From NCBI GenBank assembly GCA_021234155.1, contig JAJEKV010000039.1, positions 4,446,745 through 4,510,744 of the forward strand: a stretch of DNA of 64,000 nucleotides, written 5' to 3'. Of the stretch, positions 33,526 through 45,557 are shown one piece after another. Below the pieces are notes generated by a model. The model saw only the letters and a list, made by a program, of their open reading frames with translations, was not told where the DNA came from and searched no databases. This DNA is from Isoetes taiwanensis (lineage: Eukaryota; Streptophyta; Lycopodiopsida; Isoetales; Isoetaceae). How positions within the stretch are numbered: the first letter of the stretch is position 1; each line of letters begins with the position of its first letter. The position numbers and the translations under genes were made by a program.

Positions 33526-36065
33526 GCTCCTGCTCATTGCCATGACATTCCTGAATTTAATTAAGCATTCGACGATAGTAGTCCCCAAAGAGGTAGCTTG
33601 TAAGGAGCATTTTCCTTTGCAAACGTAAATCCATGTATAGCTCACAGCATAATATCGAAACCCATGAGGTCCATGGTCCGCAAATGGATCCACTACACCA
33701 TCATCCTACGGTGTGCAGGGTAGAGTGCTTCAACTTGCATTATTAACTCATATAGATGCAAACCTTACAAATGGAACATAAGGAGTCATCCATTAATACC
33801 AAGGCCTGCACTTTATTATCTGCAGAAACAGACCAATATTTTGACCTACAAGGCAATTCTCAATAACACACAAAGGTAGTGTCATATCAATGAGCCTGCT
33901 GGAATCCAAACATAAGAGGCAGGCTATGCAGCTGACAGATTATGGGTTGCTAGATAGAACTCCCTGATACATACATTTATCGCTTGTGCATTTTGAAACA
34001 CCCATCACATGTGGAAACTCAAATCCAGCTTTTGATTGAAGAAGTTCAATGAATTCATCATCTAACATGGTTGTCGTTGGTCTGCTTCATCAAAATATAA
34101 TATTAGCTTTAATGGCAAGGTTCAAGAGCTCTATATATGTATGGTGGACTTGCAAATTATACATTTCAAGGAAACATAAGAGACAGGGTATGCAGCTGAC
34201 AGATTATGGGTTGCTAGTGGCAGTGATAACATGTCAAGAATCCTATGAAATTTGGCATCCAACTAAATGCATATCGCCGGATTGCCTAGAAGTTTATAGA
34301 TCCACATCAAAATACTGCCATGTCCCATGCACCCAATTGACAAGGATTGTCTAGCTACATGGGCATGCGTGTTCTTGCCTTCAACCAAAGAGCAGCCTTA
34401 TTAGCATAGGCAACAAGGACATACTCGCATCTTGCTTTAGACCACCTGATTTTTTGCTGAAAACATGCAATTTGCAGCACTTGGAGGGAAATAACCAAGG
34501 AATTTCTGAAGCCACTGGAGATATCTGGAAAGCTTATGTTTTCCAGATCCCTAAAGCAGGTACAACTTTGTCCCAAAATATTGAGCCATCTCATGTCTTC
34601 TTATGCTTTAAGGACCTCTCTCCATGCATTGTGGGGGCTCTTTGTAGCCAATTGTACTTCGTGCTGCCTCTTTTGCTCCACAACTTATTTTTCTGGTAAT
34701 TGCCATGCAGAGGCCAGCAACTACGAAATCAGTTGTATTTCTAACTGCCAATCGTACTTCCTACTGCTCTTTTGCTCCACAACTTATTTTTATGGTAATT
34801 GCCATGGAAGAAGAGAGGCCAACAGCAATGAAATCAGTTGTTTTTCTAACAACATTTTTAATTGTGTTAATTCAATTTACATTGCACACATTAAACCATA
34901 TTAATTGTTCCTTTCTTACATTTGAATTGCAGCTCCTTGGCACCTAGCTCTTCCTTGCAATATCTCACATGTAGTTTCACATTGTGTTCCAGGTTGTTTC
35001 AAATAGGATTGCATTTTTAGTCTTCAAATTCACCTTCCTGTTAATTAAGATAATTTGATATGCCACTTTGCAGCAATCTGCTGGGTTGGCATGATTTAAA
35101 TAGTTATTTGTGTCTTTGACATGCAATTCCGTCATATGTTCAACCTCGATTTTCATGCTTAATAATATATTGCCTCGTTTGACTTGTCTTTTCTTGTTTT
35201 TATTGTATGGGTCCCATGACCTATTGGTCTCCGTGGACGTTAAAAAAACTATTCTATTCTATTGATTTATGTTCTGTTTTATGCAAATATTTGTAGAGCT
35301 ATTCTTTGAATAGCAAGAGCAAACAGAGTGGAGAGAAAAGAGCCCCTTGAACTACTAATCCAGCTTGTCAAAGTATTGGAAATTTATCAAGTGGGATGTA
35401 AAAACTCCTGACATTTGTTGGTATGAGTTTTAATTGTTATCTTTAGTTCTACAATTGAGCTTTATGGTAATCACAAACATATCAACTTACAACAACCTTT
35501 ACAAGAAGTGATGCTTCACATCTAACATGATTCTTTAAACAACATAGCCTGTATTGAATGCTTGTGTAATGTTATGAATTAATTCAGATATACAGCCCAG
35601 TAAGAGGGATCATATACTACTGTTCCACTTACATCTTCGTGGACTTCCATTTGCTTCTGATACTAATCTGAAGATATGAAATATTAGGCTGAAGTGATGC
35701 ATTCACATGTAAAGGTTATACACCTGCAATTCATTGCTATAAGACCATATCTATGGTCGTTGGGCAGCAAGGACAATACTGCTAAAATGGTATCATAGGC
35801 CTTGGCTCTTTCAATCTGTTCCTTGTAAGTTATGAGAATCTAGAAGTCATTATGAAAAAGGTTAAGTTGAAAATGATATTGCAGATCAAACATCATCCTG
35901 CTGACTCTATACAGGTTCAAGGTGCATTCCACATAAAGTTTGTCTTGGGTGGCTTAGGCCTAGGTGCATTTTGTGGAGAACCTATATTCACTAATGTAAA
36001 GATTCCGCTCATGGTTTATGTATACAATGTAAGATCAAAATTGATATAGATGTCCAATTATATAT
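33526..36065. other. Non-coding stretch with short duplications
   Basis: No gene is recognised. ATGCAGCTGACAGATTATGG occurs at 33,925 and 34,191. A roughly 105-bp tandem duplication (CTTTTGCTCCACAACTTATTTTT...GGTAATTGCCATG) occupies about 34,668-34,856. An open frame at 35,852-36,049 (QGAFHIKFVLGGLGLGAF...) has an exon-like look but no recognisable family. Confidence 0.4.
35208..35262 (+). repeat. Family B LINE tail fragment
   Basis: GGGTCCCATGACCTATTGGT, CTCCGTGGACGTTAAAAAAA and CTATTCTATTCTATTG in order: the terminal 55 bp of the family B 3' end with its ATTCT repeats. Confidence 0.75.
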
Positions 36066-36067
36066 AG

Positions 36068-36326
36068 ACTCTCAAGATCATTGAGACAACCTTATTTGCC
36101 TTTTCGGTGACTCCAAGTGAATTCAGACTACAGTGCACACTCTATTCGTATGTTAAAGGTCAAAAACTTCCTATACCAAACACAATAAGCTACAAGTCCA
36201 TTGCACCTAGCCAACAATACCAATGTATACCCTATACACATGAAGACTAAAAACATTGAACAATGTTGACCAACAACAATGCCCTTCTTTCTACCCATCA
36301 TCTAAATGAATCATATGCACTAGCCT
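36068..36326. repeat. Duplicated segment, copy 1 (copy 2 at 38,261-38,513)
   Basis: About 255 bp starting AAGATCATTGAGACAACC and ending CATATGCACTAGC is repeated at 38,261-38,513 with roughly 95% identity. The bases following each copy also match after removal of the LINE (CTTGACTTGATAACCATTTC), so the original event was a tandem duplication of at least 300 bp, later split. Confidence 0.85.
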
Positions 36327-36327
36327 C

Positions 36328-36367
<40 letters not shown>

Positions 36368-38083
36368 AAGGACGTCAGACTTTATTCAATCAAAGAGTCA
36401 AATACAAGTATAAATGCAGAGACAGGAATAAAATCTCAGCGGATAAGCAGAGACCCACCGAGTGAAGCAACCTGCCTAAGCATAAGAGTGCACATCCAAA
36501 TACTCCTCAAAAATCAATCGCCTCTTGCGAGGGGCAAGTGAAGAACAATGATACGACTTTACAATGTAACCTTGAGCTTCTTAGAGAACACAATTATCTG
36601 CCACATCCAGACCTTTGAAGATTACCAATCTTCGTCTTTTCCAGATAGTCCAAAGCAACCATCCTGCTGCTAGATGAAAAGCCTGGCCTTGTAACTCTGT
36701 CCAGGTACTTGGATAAATTGCCAAAAGCAGTTGTTGAGTTGTTAGTGAAACCTGAAAAAGGGAAAACAACCAGTCCCATACTGTCTAAGGTGTTCACACA
36801 TGAAAAAGCAATGCTCAATGGTCTCAAATCCACGCTTGCATCTTTGGACATCGATTTGATATTCTAGGGTTAAACTTATGGACAAGCACATTAACCCATG
36901 AGACACCTATGAAGAATCGCCACCAAAGAAGCGCCACTTTAGGATGAAGTAGCTTGTCCCATGCCCAAGACCACACCTACGCCATTGAAGAGGAGGAAGT
37001 TGAAGAGACCACTTATTAGGCGGAGGAAGAATATCGATTATCAAGCAACAACCGATAGAGTTCACAAGTTTGCACTCCTTAATTTCTTCATGACAAACCC
37101 ATACCAAAATATCTTCTTGGTGTGGCGAGAATAGGCTGTAGAAAATCAGCAACTTTTTGCCAAAGAACTCTATCCCATCGCCCCAATAGAAACTTTAAGC
37201 GAAAAGCCTCCCATGTGTCAAGAATCGGCTCGAGTCATACCATCTTTGCAATAGTTAAGATTCCAAAGACTTTTCCAACGTCTTTGAGTCAATGGGTGCC
37301 TTTGTAAAGCAAAGTGGTTGATTGTCTACGGAGGGATCCACCAACAAGGTGCAAATCAACGTATACTGGCGGTTGGACCGATGTGAAATAAAGTTTTGAT
37401 CTGTGTGCCGGGGAATCTAACAATCCCTTTAAGAATGGAGAAGCATTATGATAAGGCCGCAACTCATAAAATAAACTCCATGGAAGAACAGGTTTGAGTA
37501 TGACTTTACCAAAAGGGATACAAAGAGGGTAAGAGCTCGTGCAATAAGCCGTAACCCGTGAGAATCATCCTTACCTACGAGAAGCCGCCAAATGAATTTT
37601 GAGATCATAACCTTACTCGCAAATGGAAATCTGTCATGCCCAAACCTCCAATGGACTTAGGTTTTATACACTTAGACCATGCAACCTTCACCACTACCCC
37701 TGCTTCATTTCCACCCCAGATAAAGTTTCTAACAACACCCACAATCTCCTGAAACTTTGAGTGGGAAGCAAGAATGGCAGAAGCCATATAGACATGTGTG
37801 TTGCTTAAGACATGCTTAGCAACTGTTATCCTTCCAGGCATAGATAGCTTAGCCGTATCCCACCAAAAAAGGTGCCTCCGCAACCCCTCGATTATAACAT
37901 CCCAAGCATCAGAAGTTGAAACATGAATACCCACTGGGATACCAAGAAGCTTGGTTGCCTTCCCATGAGGCAACACCTTCCAGGGGTAAGCAAGAACACA
38001 TGATGAGACTTCATCATCTAGAGTCCACAAAGCAGAACACTTTTGCCAACCGACCAAAACTCCAGAGGCTAAGGACCTCTTCT
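36324..38083 (-). mobile_element. L1-type LINE inserted in the tandem duplication
   Basis: A minus-strand 5'-truncated LINE. The poly(A) is seen as a T run at about 36,333-36,366. An 8-bp repeat CCTCTTCT at 36,324-36,331 and 38,076-38,083 is a likely target duplication. On the minus strand, 38,057-37,605 encodes RT thumb sequence (WQKCSALW, KLLGIPVGI, FIWGGNEAGVVVKVAWSKC, GGLGMTDFHLR). About 36,950-36,581 encodes the C-terminal zinc-domain region and the WTIWKRRRLVIFKGLD tail. Stops and frameshifts separate them. It is related to the LINE at 26.0-27.8 kb. Confidence 0.88.
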
Positions 38084-39419
38084 TGACTTGATAACCATTT
38101 CAAACATTGCAATTTCCAACTATTGAATGTGCCTAGAAAATACTCTACATCAATGTACCATAATTTACCATAATTTTTGCCATGAATGTTAGTTAGCCTT
38201 TGATTAAGATTCGTGAACTATTGTTCGTCTTTCGCCTTTTGCTAATCTCATTTTAGAAATATTAAGATCATTGAGACAACCTTATTCGCCTTTTAGGTGA
38301 CTCCAAATGAATTCAAACTACAGTGCACACTCTATTCATATGTTAAAGGTAAAAAGATTCCTATACCAAACACAATAAGCTACAAGTCCATTGCACCTAG
38401 CCAACAATACCAATGTATGCCCTATACACGTGAAGACTAAAAACATTGAACAATGTTGACCAACAACAATGCCCTTCTTTCTACCCATCATCTAAATAAA
38501 CCATATGCACTAGCATTTTCTTGACTTGATAACCATTTCGAACATTGCTAATCTCATTTTAGAAATATTCGCCAAAACTTTCACATCTTTCAAAGCTAGG
38601 GAAAAATTAGAGACAACACTAATACTATGGTCTACCCCTTTGGCGCATTATTCCTTCTAAAATTTCCACGTGCAAGTACCACATATCATTGCCTTAGCGC
38701 AAGCTTAATGATTGTAAGCCTCCATCACAACATTTATCAGAAAATAGGTAACTTAGGTTGCATATCCTTATACATAGAATAGTTAAGCTTAATAGTTTTT
38801 TTTTTTTTTTTTGGCAGAAATGACAGTATATTTATATTACATGCAAAAATACATATTTATATAAAATTTCAAGGATCAGAATCCCTGATACCAGATTAGA
38901 ATTTTGAATGTTCCATACCCACGATATGAAATGGTACAAGAGTTTTTTTAATATACCAAGATCGCTCATCTCAAATCTGGCTTTCAAAATCTAAAAATTT
39001 GGATCACTAGTGTTCGTAATGCAGTCATCAACACACAATTCTATGATGCAAAACCTACCATCTGTTTAGCAGGGTTGCCTAACCCAAGATGCACACTTTG
39101 CTAGAAAATGTTTTTGTAGGAAGTGTACTGACCCAATGTAAGCTCATTTATTGTAGCCAAATGGTATGATAAGACAGAAAACAATTATTGGTTGTATCCC
39201 CAATCACGCCAAAGGACTTCTCTTATTTTTGCCATATACCAGTATTTGAACATTTTTTGGATGGTTAACAAATTTTCAAAGGCCGTACTCTTAAAAATAT
39301 TTAATGCCTTTAGAGTGACGTGGGACCATAGGTCATCATTTTTGGGCTAGAGGAAATTTGTAAAAGCATCTTAGGACCATGGCAACTTGACTCCATGACT
39401 TGATTTTTGTCTAGAGCAA
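38084..39419. other. Non-coding sequence with a poly(T) 3'-end signature
   Basis: Outside the duplicated block no gene is seen. The T run at 38,797-38,812 followed by GGCAGAAATGACAGTATA resembles the 3' end of another minus-strand poly(A)-tailed retroelement. Its body and target duplication could not be defined. Confidence 0.35.
38261..38513. repeat. Duplicated segment, copy 2
   Basis: Matches 36,068-36,326 in direct orientation. It is followed by ATTTTCTTGACTTGATAACC, the same text that follows the LINE insertion after copy 1. Confidence 0.85.
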
Positions 39420-40573
39420 ATGCCATGGCTGTAACCTGCCGAATACACAATCTCTTGGTATCACCCAATGAGATCACTCGGGGTTGCATCTCCCGGTTCG
39501 ATGAGATAGGAAGGGTTTCCCGTTCCTAGAGTTCAATGGCTCCATAGGCAGCTAGAGGATCATAGCGACACACATCCTTCCTCGAATGAACTCCCCAAAA
39601 TAAGAGCCAGACCAACACCTCCAACTCTTGAGAGTCAGGGTGACACCATTGATCCAGGAGGTGTCGGACCCATACCCGGCCCTCTCAAAGTGGCCGACTA
39701 TAAGCGTAGTCCGCTATGGGTCCCCAGTACCCGCGCTCAACATGCTAAGCATGGACCTCCCTCTGTTATATGGTGCTCAGTCACTCCATAACCTCCATAG
39801 CCTGGTGGGCTCTATGCACATGCTGCATATAATAGGAACTAAAGGGTCTAAGCTAGAAGCATCATCTACACAAGGCTACTAGGTCTCTACCCCCCTTCCC
39901 AATACAAGAGGTGCAAACACGATCAACCAACATCGTGTATCCACATAACATGGTAAATAATAAAAATAACATCTAATCTTAATCATATGCATCTAACTTA
40001 CAGTTAGGGTTCATTGATTAGGGTTTTGAGATCCAAACTAAGGGTTTTAGAATGGCTCTACTAGAGATACGAAATGCTAACTCATCTGGAATCCTAACTT
40101 CCAGATGAACTACGAAGGAATGTACTCCAAATATCTGCTCCGGAGGAATTTCCACATGCTCGTAGCATCTCCATCGCTCCGCGAGTGTTTCGGGGTAGCT
40201 CCCACTCCTTTTGATGCGCACGCACTCCTGGGGCTATTGTGCTATGCTATGCTGCAGCAGACGATTCCCAAAATAGAGTTTCGAGCAAAACATGGTTCCT
40301 GGACTGTTGGAGCCAGAAAATGGCCTAGGGTTAGGGTTTGGCCATTATTAGGTTAGGTTGCCATGTCATGCCATGTGGCTCCAATAGGATGCATCGATGT
40401 GGCCGATTGCCAATAGGAGGGAACCATGTGGAAATGGTTCCATAACTAAGTTTGGCTAAGTTATGTATAATGACTTAAGCCATATTCCCTTCTCCACACT
40501 AAGGTATACAAGTAGCCTTGTATGGTTACGTGGCCTAAAATATATGCATTTATACTATATATTTTAGGGAAAT
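39420..40573 (+). repeat. LTR-like family C copy, 5' end incomplete
   Basis: Shares with the 48.6-50.2-kb element the GGTTGCATCTCCC block, the TCTCTACCCCCCTTCCCAAT block and the AGTTAGGGTTC...TTAGGG-rich block. It ends in AAATGTCACA at 40,573, preceded by an inverted repeat (AAAATATA...TATATTTT). The 5' terminus TGTGACGTCC was not found, so the copy is truncated or rearranged upstream. Confidence 0.6.
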
Positions 40574-40771
40574 GTCACATTCTAGAATGGGACTCGCATG
40601 AAACCAACAAACCGGACTTGCTTCTCATTCATCTCAGCAGATTTTCTACAATGGTGGATAGTGGGTAGCACACATGCGAACTACCCACGAAAAATAAAGG
40701 GAAAATCCAATTATATCATTTGGACCCCAAAAATACAATGCTAACAGATGTTTGGTTGGTGTACCTGCCGA

Positions 40772-40852
40772 AAGCTTATCACCGGGATTAAAAAACCCCA
40801 CCCTTTCGGGTTTTCGAGGAAAAACCCTAGTGATAAACCTTCGGCAAGGGGC
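40772..40852 (-). repeat. Family B LINE hairpin fragment
   Basis: CTTATCACCGGGATTAAAAA, then CCCTTTCGGGTTTTCGAGGA and AGTGATAAAC, reproduces the minus-strand compound hairpin of the family B 3' region with compensating stem ends (TTATCAC/GTGATAA). The adjacent CCGAAAG and CTTTCGG-like bases extend the stem. Confidence 0.55.
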
Positions 40853-41039
40853 TTAGACAAACGCAAGGCAGAGAAATCACTCCCAAAAACCCACGAATGG
40901 AGAAGTCAAAACAGATGTCGCTCGCCAACCTGTACCTGCACAACACCAACACCAAAAAAACAAAACAAAACAAACCTCCCAGAGTGGAGGGGCTGATTAC
41001 GCGCGTGCCACGCGACAAAAATATAATAAACAAAGAAGG

Positions 41040-41940
41040 GGGGGAGGGGGGTTCAAAGAGAAATAGGTACTGGCCGAGAGAAGAGGAAGCGCCCGATGAG
41101 ACGTTGATGCGTAAACGCCGCCTAAAATAGCGAACTCCCAACCAGAACGGGCATCGCCCGCCGCATGCATGCAAAATATGCATGCTCGTCCCATTCTAGA
41201 ATGGCGATCCGATGTCCGGATCGATGGGATTCTAGAATGGGACTCATGCGATGAAACCAACAAACCGCCCGAATACCAAAGGACTTCCTTACAAACTAGG
41301 ATCGAGGACGAAGGCTAAAGGCCGGAAAATGACAGCATGAAAGAAACGCCAAATTGGCCAAACTAAGCAGAAAGAAGCCCCTCCCCTGCCTGGAAAACAA
41401 TTCAAAGAGAAATAGGTGCTGGCGAGAGAGAGAAGAGGAAGCCGATGAGACGTTGATACGTAAACGCGCCTAAAATAGCTTAACTCCCAACCGGAGAACG
41501 GGCATGCGCCTACCGCATGCATGCAAAACATGCATGCTCGTCCCATTCTAGAATGGCGATCCGATGTCTCGGATCGATGGGATTCTAGAATGGGACTCGC
41601 ATGAAACCAACAAACCGCCCGAATACCAAAGGACTTCCTTACAAACTAGGATCGAGGACGAAGGCTAAAGGCCGGAAAATGACAGCATGAAAGAAACGCC
41701 AAATTGGCCAAACTAAGCAGGAAGAAGCCCCTCCCCTGCCTGGAAAACAATTCAAAGAGAAATAGGTACTGCTGAGAGAGAAGAGGAAGCGCCGATGAGA
41801 CGTTGATGCAGAAACGCGCCTAAAATAGCGAACTCCCAACCAGAACGGGCATGCGCCGCCCGCATGCATGCAAAACATGCATGCTCGTCCCATTCTAGAA
41901 TGGCGATCCGATGTCCCGGATCGATGGGATTCTCCTCCTT
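41040..41940. repeat. Tandem repeat of about 352 bp with ATTCTAGAAT palindromes
   Basis: Units begin at about 41,227 and 41,579 (GGGATTCTAGAATGGGACTC); a partial unit covers 41,040-41,226 and the last ends near 41,934. The unit junction is a large palindrome: TCCCATTCTAGAATGG, ATCCGATGTCCGGATCGAT, ATTCTAGAATGGGA. Each unit also has GCATGCATGCAAAACATGCA. A related single ATTCTAGAATGGGACTCGCA occurs at 40,583. Homologous 84-118-codon minus-strand frames recur in each unit but look like passengers. Confidence 0.85.
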
Positions 41941-41949
41941 TAACATAAT

Positions 41950-42885
41950 GCTGTCCTCAGCATTAGGTAAGGTGACGAACCTATATCAACTTACAATAAC
42001 AAGGAATATAGCATTTAGAACTTTACTGAAGCGATCAAACTTCCACTATATAATTGTAAGGCTATACTTACACACTTATACAAAATTATCTAACCTTTAT
42101 AATTAATCATTATAAAAGTAAACAACATGGTGTCATAATGACATGCCTAGGAGTTTATAATTAAGCACAAAATCTACAACTTCTATTCTTCTCGTGATGT
42201 TCTCCTTCTTCCATGCTCCTCTTTCACTGACCTGCAATATGTAGCACACCACGTTAGTTTAGTTAATAAGTTGTGGTTTTAAGGAGACCACCCCCCTAAT
42301 TACCTCCTTAAGCCGAACTACTAGCTCAAGGTTACCACTACATACCTGCAATGAATAATGGCCCATTCAGATTTAAGCATAGGGAATATCTAGGATGGTC
42401 CTATCATCGTCTATGATTAGATGCTTACCCCCATAAGATGCATCTGGACTACCCACAGCTGCATCTTATGCCCCTCTTCTTAGGCTTTATGCACTAGACT
42501 AAGTTACTACACTTATCTAACTGGCCGGCATCGACTAAATCAGTGGCGATTTGGTCGTCGAATTGCTCCATGAACTCTGGATATTGCTTCTCTAAATCAT
42601 GCGTTAATACACATGTCGCGTCTTCCACTTGACCAGATACTAAAGGAACTCTGACCTTCTCGTCTTCTTGAATGCCTTTTCAAGACGTAACTCAGGAACA
42701 ATCTCAATTTGCTTCTCTGTCATTTCCATCAAGGTTGGAGCCTCCAAAACCTCCTCCAGGTATGGAGTATGTTTCTTTAATAAGCTTACGTGGAAGATTT
42801 ATAAACTTTTAGATGAGCGGGTAAGTCAAGTTTATAAGATTGACTCCCTATTCATTTGACAATCTTAAACAATCCTGCCCATCTT
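41950..42885 (-). mobile_element. Second gypsy element, integrase C-terminus to LTR
   Basis: The minus strand encodes decayed gypsy integrase C-terminal text (GLFKIVK, IGSQSYKLDLPAHLKVYKS, HTPYLEEVLEAP) from 42,885 to about 42,660. A chromodomain-like end follows (EDATCVLTHDLEKQYPEF) near 42,640-42,560. A polypurine-like tract (AGGAGGTAATTAGGGGGGTGG, minus strand, about 42,305-42,285) precedes probable LTR sequence toward 41,950. Several stops and frameshifts are present. It differs from gypsy family A. Confidence 0.6.
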
Positions 42886-44005
42886 TTTTTTTTTTTTGAA
42901 GAACTGTGTCATCAATATATTAAAAGAATGGTAATGTTACAAAGCAAGTGAGGAGGAAGGAGAACTGCCCCAAAGAGACAGCAATACCTCGACACTCCAC
43001 AATAAACTCACAGAAAAATTGCAACTCTACTGCTGTACAAACCAACCATCACCATCTACAACACCCAAGAAGTCCTGCCAAATGGCAAACTTCCGCTCTA
43101 CTACTCCCGGGAACACCAGAAAGCTTTGAAATAGCTTGTACCTCAGTCGAGGAATCAGAGAGGCTGCAGGCTGCTGAATCCCCTGAAAGATCCACAACCG
43201 CCGCCGCTTTCAAATCAGCCACACCAACCAAGCCACGACAGATGCAAGGTTTTGCCGCAAAGCGCCAAGCACCAAGATACACATGAAGCAAAGAATCGCT
43301 AGCTAGTCAATCTCACCTGAAACAGAGCCCTAACCCAATCCCAGGCAGCCTGCAAGTGAGGGCATAAAACCAGAGAATGCTCCACAGTCTCACGATGAAG
43401 GCCACAACAAGGGCAGAGAGGGCTCACACCCGGCCTAAACCGACTCACAAGGGCATTCACCCCGACATCCGGTGCACCACCACCGCCACAGAAGCACCCT
43501 AACCTTCGGTGGGGGAAGTGAGCTCCATGTCCACGTCCAAACCGAGCGCCATCGAGAACCCGGAAGCTGCAGAGACCACTTGCCTGAAGGGGGCAGTGTG
43601 TCATGAATAGCCAGCACCCGGTAAGAAGACCGCACAAAGCAAGAAGACACAACATCCGGATGAACCTTCCAAACCTACACCACCACATCATCCTGAGGGA
43701 CTATAGGTATGTGTAGCGGAATACTCCCCGCCACGTGCTCCCCGTGATAGCCCTGGCCACGCCTCAGGAAAAGCGAGCTTGAAAAAACTCCCACGAAGCT
43801 AGCTGACCACCCCAATACCAATCCTCCAAGGGGAGCACGGCAGCTCGCCTCCAACGGGCCTGCGTCCGAGCATGCACAGTGGCAGCCAAGGGCAAGTGCG
43901 CAGGGGGTAAAGGAACCCACAAGAAAGGAGAAGAGTGGTGATAAACTGAGGCATAATCTAGCTGGAAGAGCACACGCACATGATCCCAAGCCCGCAACAC
44001 TCCTG
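42884..44005 (-). mobile_element. L1-type LINE, 5'-truncated, third copy
   Basis: The poly(A) appears as a T run at 42,884-42,897. On the minus strand, 44,000-43,764 encodes TQARWRRAAVLPLEDWYWGG, and 43,650-43,300 carries PPSGKWSLQLPGSRWRSVW, KVRVLLW and the zinc-domain text RFRPGVSPLCPCCGLHRETVEHSL. These match the frames at 26.2-27.0 kb. The GC content is higher than its surroundings, so this copy probably came from a distinct subfamily. No target duplication was found; its 5' end abuts gag sequence of the gypsy element at about 44,006. Confidence 0.82.
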
Positions 44006-45557
44006 TGAGAAAAGGGGATGCATGTGGGAAAGGCCGGAGAATGTGGGAGAATAAGTGTTTTGTTCATTATTCAACCAACCGTAAGTTTTATGAATGTCCT
44101 ATTTATCTTGAGAATAAAAAAGGGGAAAGAAAGGAAACTATGTCTATTCTTAAATCTGTGACTAAGAAAGAGGACAAAAGTAGAAAAGTAGCTTCTGTTC
44201 GAGGAGATGGGAAAGGGAAAAATGTGGCCACTGTCTGTTGACAATAGTAGTCTCTTACGATTTTGGGCTACTATTCAAGATAAAAAACTACATATCCTAT
44301 TCGATCCGGGTGGTGAGTTTTATTTCAATTTTGCTGGATTGATAAAGGAACTAAAATTAACTTCTATTCCTTTATCAAGTGATGTAGAATTGTCTTCCGC
44401 TTTTTTGAATGTTGCTTGTCTGCCTTCTTCATTTATGGTCAAGGATTTTGAATTTCAACTGCAGGGATACGTCTGTAAACATTCTTTCATGTTTTCTGAC
44501 CTTGAGGGTATGGATGTTATTCTAGGCATGCTGTGGTATAAGGCTATCAATCCTCTTATAGATTGGAAGGCAGGAATCGTTATGTTATCCTTGGAAGGGG
44601 GTAAAAAGACCTTCAAGTTTGTGAAGGATGATATTGTTTCCCAAATTCCAACAGTTTCTGTTGTACAGTTTAAGCGTTTGGCAATGAAAACTCATTTTGT
44701 GTATTTGGTGGTTTTGCATCCTAAGTTTAATGCATCCCTATTAAATGAGCGTCGAACTATCTTTTTGCAATATTATGATGATGTCTTTTCAAATGAAATT
44801 TCACAAACTTTGCCACACCAACGTATGGAGAACCATAGGATTCATCTTCTTCCTGGGAAAGAACCTCCTAATCAAGCTCCTTATCGGAGAATTCATGCCC
44901 AACAAGTTGAGATTAGGTGCCAACTTGATGAGTTACTTCAAGCTGGATTGATCCGCCATAGTTCTTCACCTTTTGGTGCTCCTGTCTTGTTGGTTAAGAA
45001 AAAAGATAATTCTTGGCATATGTGTATAGATTATCGCACTTTGAATAAGATAACCATCAAGAATAGGTTTTTTATACCAAGGGCGGATGATTTGTTTGAT
45101 CAACTCCAAGGTGCCACAGTTTTTAGCCGTCTTGATCTTAAGTCAGGGTATTGGCAACTTAAGATTGCACCTGAAATGTTCATAACACTGCGTTTCGGAC
45201 AACCTTTGGACATTATGAGTTTTTAGTCATGCCATTCGGACTTACAAATGCGCCAGCTTCTTTCCGAGGCTAATGTAGCAAATATTTGAAGATGTGCATG
45301 GCGCTTATATTGCCATTTTCTTTGATAACATATTAGTTTTTAGTAAGTTCGAGGAAGACCATTACTTGCATTTGCGGGAGGTTTTCCGTCAGTTAAGAGA
45401 GGAGTCTATTATCCTTAATCCTAAGAAAAGTATCTTTTTCCAATCGGAAATTGAATATTTGGGTCATATTGTTTGCGTTGAGGGTCTTAAAGTAAGGTAC
45501 AAGCAATTGTGGATTGGCCAGTACCTACTTCGGTTGCTGCATTACATTCCTTGCTAA
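44006..45557 (+). pseudogene. gypsy gag end, protease and RT remnant
   Basis: A Cys/Lys-rich stretch near 44,030-44,100 may be the last gag zinc knuckle. From about 44,207 a frame encodes retropepsin-like sequence (ILFDPGGEF in place of the D-S/T-G active site; [20 protein letters not shown]). RT follows ([50 protein letters not shown] with the motif A Asp). A frameshift near 45,180 and stops precede the motif C region (45,294-45,557), where the expected Y-x-D-D reads FFDN. Protease and RT are therefore both missing active-site residues. The frame stops at the insertion boundary 45,555. Confidence 0.88.

Noticed and set aside
36332-36366. Long T runs (also 26,017, 28,363, 38,797 and 42,884) considered as terminators
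   Set aside because: At 26.0, 36.3 and 42.9 kb they are LINE poly(A) tails in reverse; the others are simple A/T repeats.
41289-41893. Two to three similar minus-strand frames of 84-118 codons starting MGRAC(M/I)FCMHA
   Set aside because: They exist because the 352-bp unit is tandemly repeated. Indels between units change the protein without compensation, and there is no recognisable motif.
42948-43286. A 112-codon plus-strand frame rich in Ser/Thr/Pro
   Set aside because: It is the antisense shadow of the GC-rich C-terminal region of the LINE at 42.9-44.0 kb.
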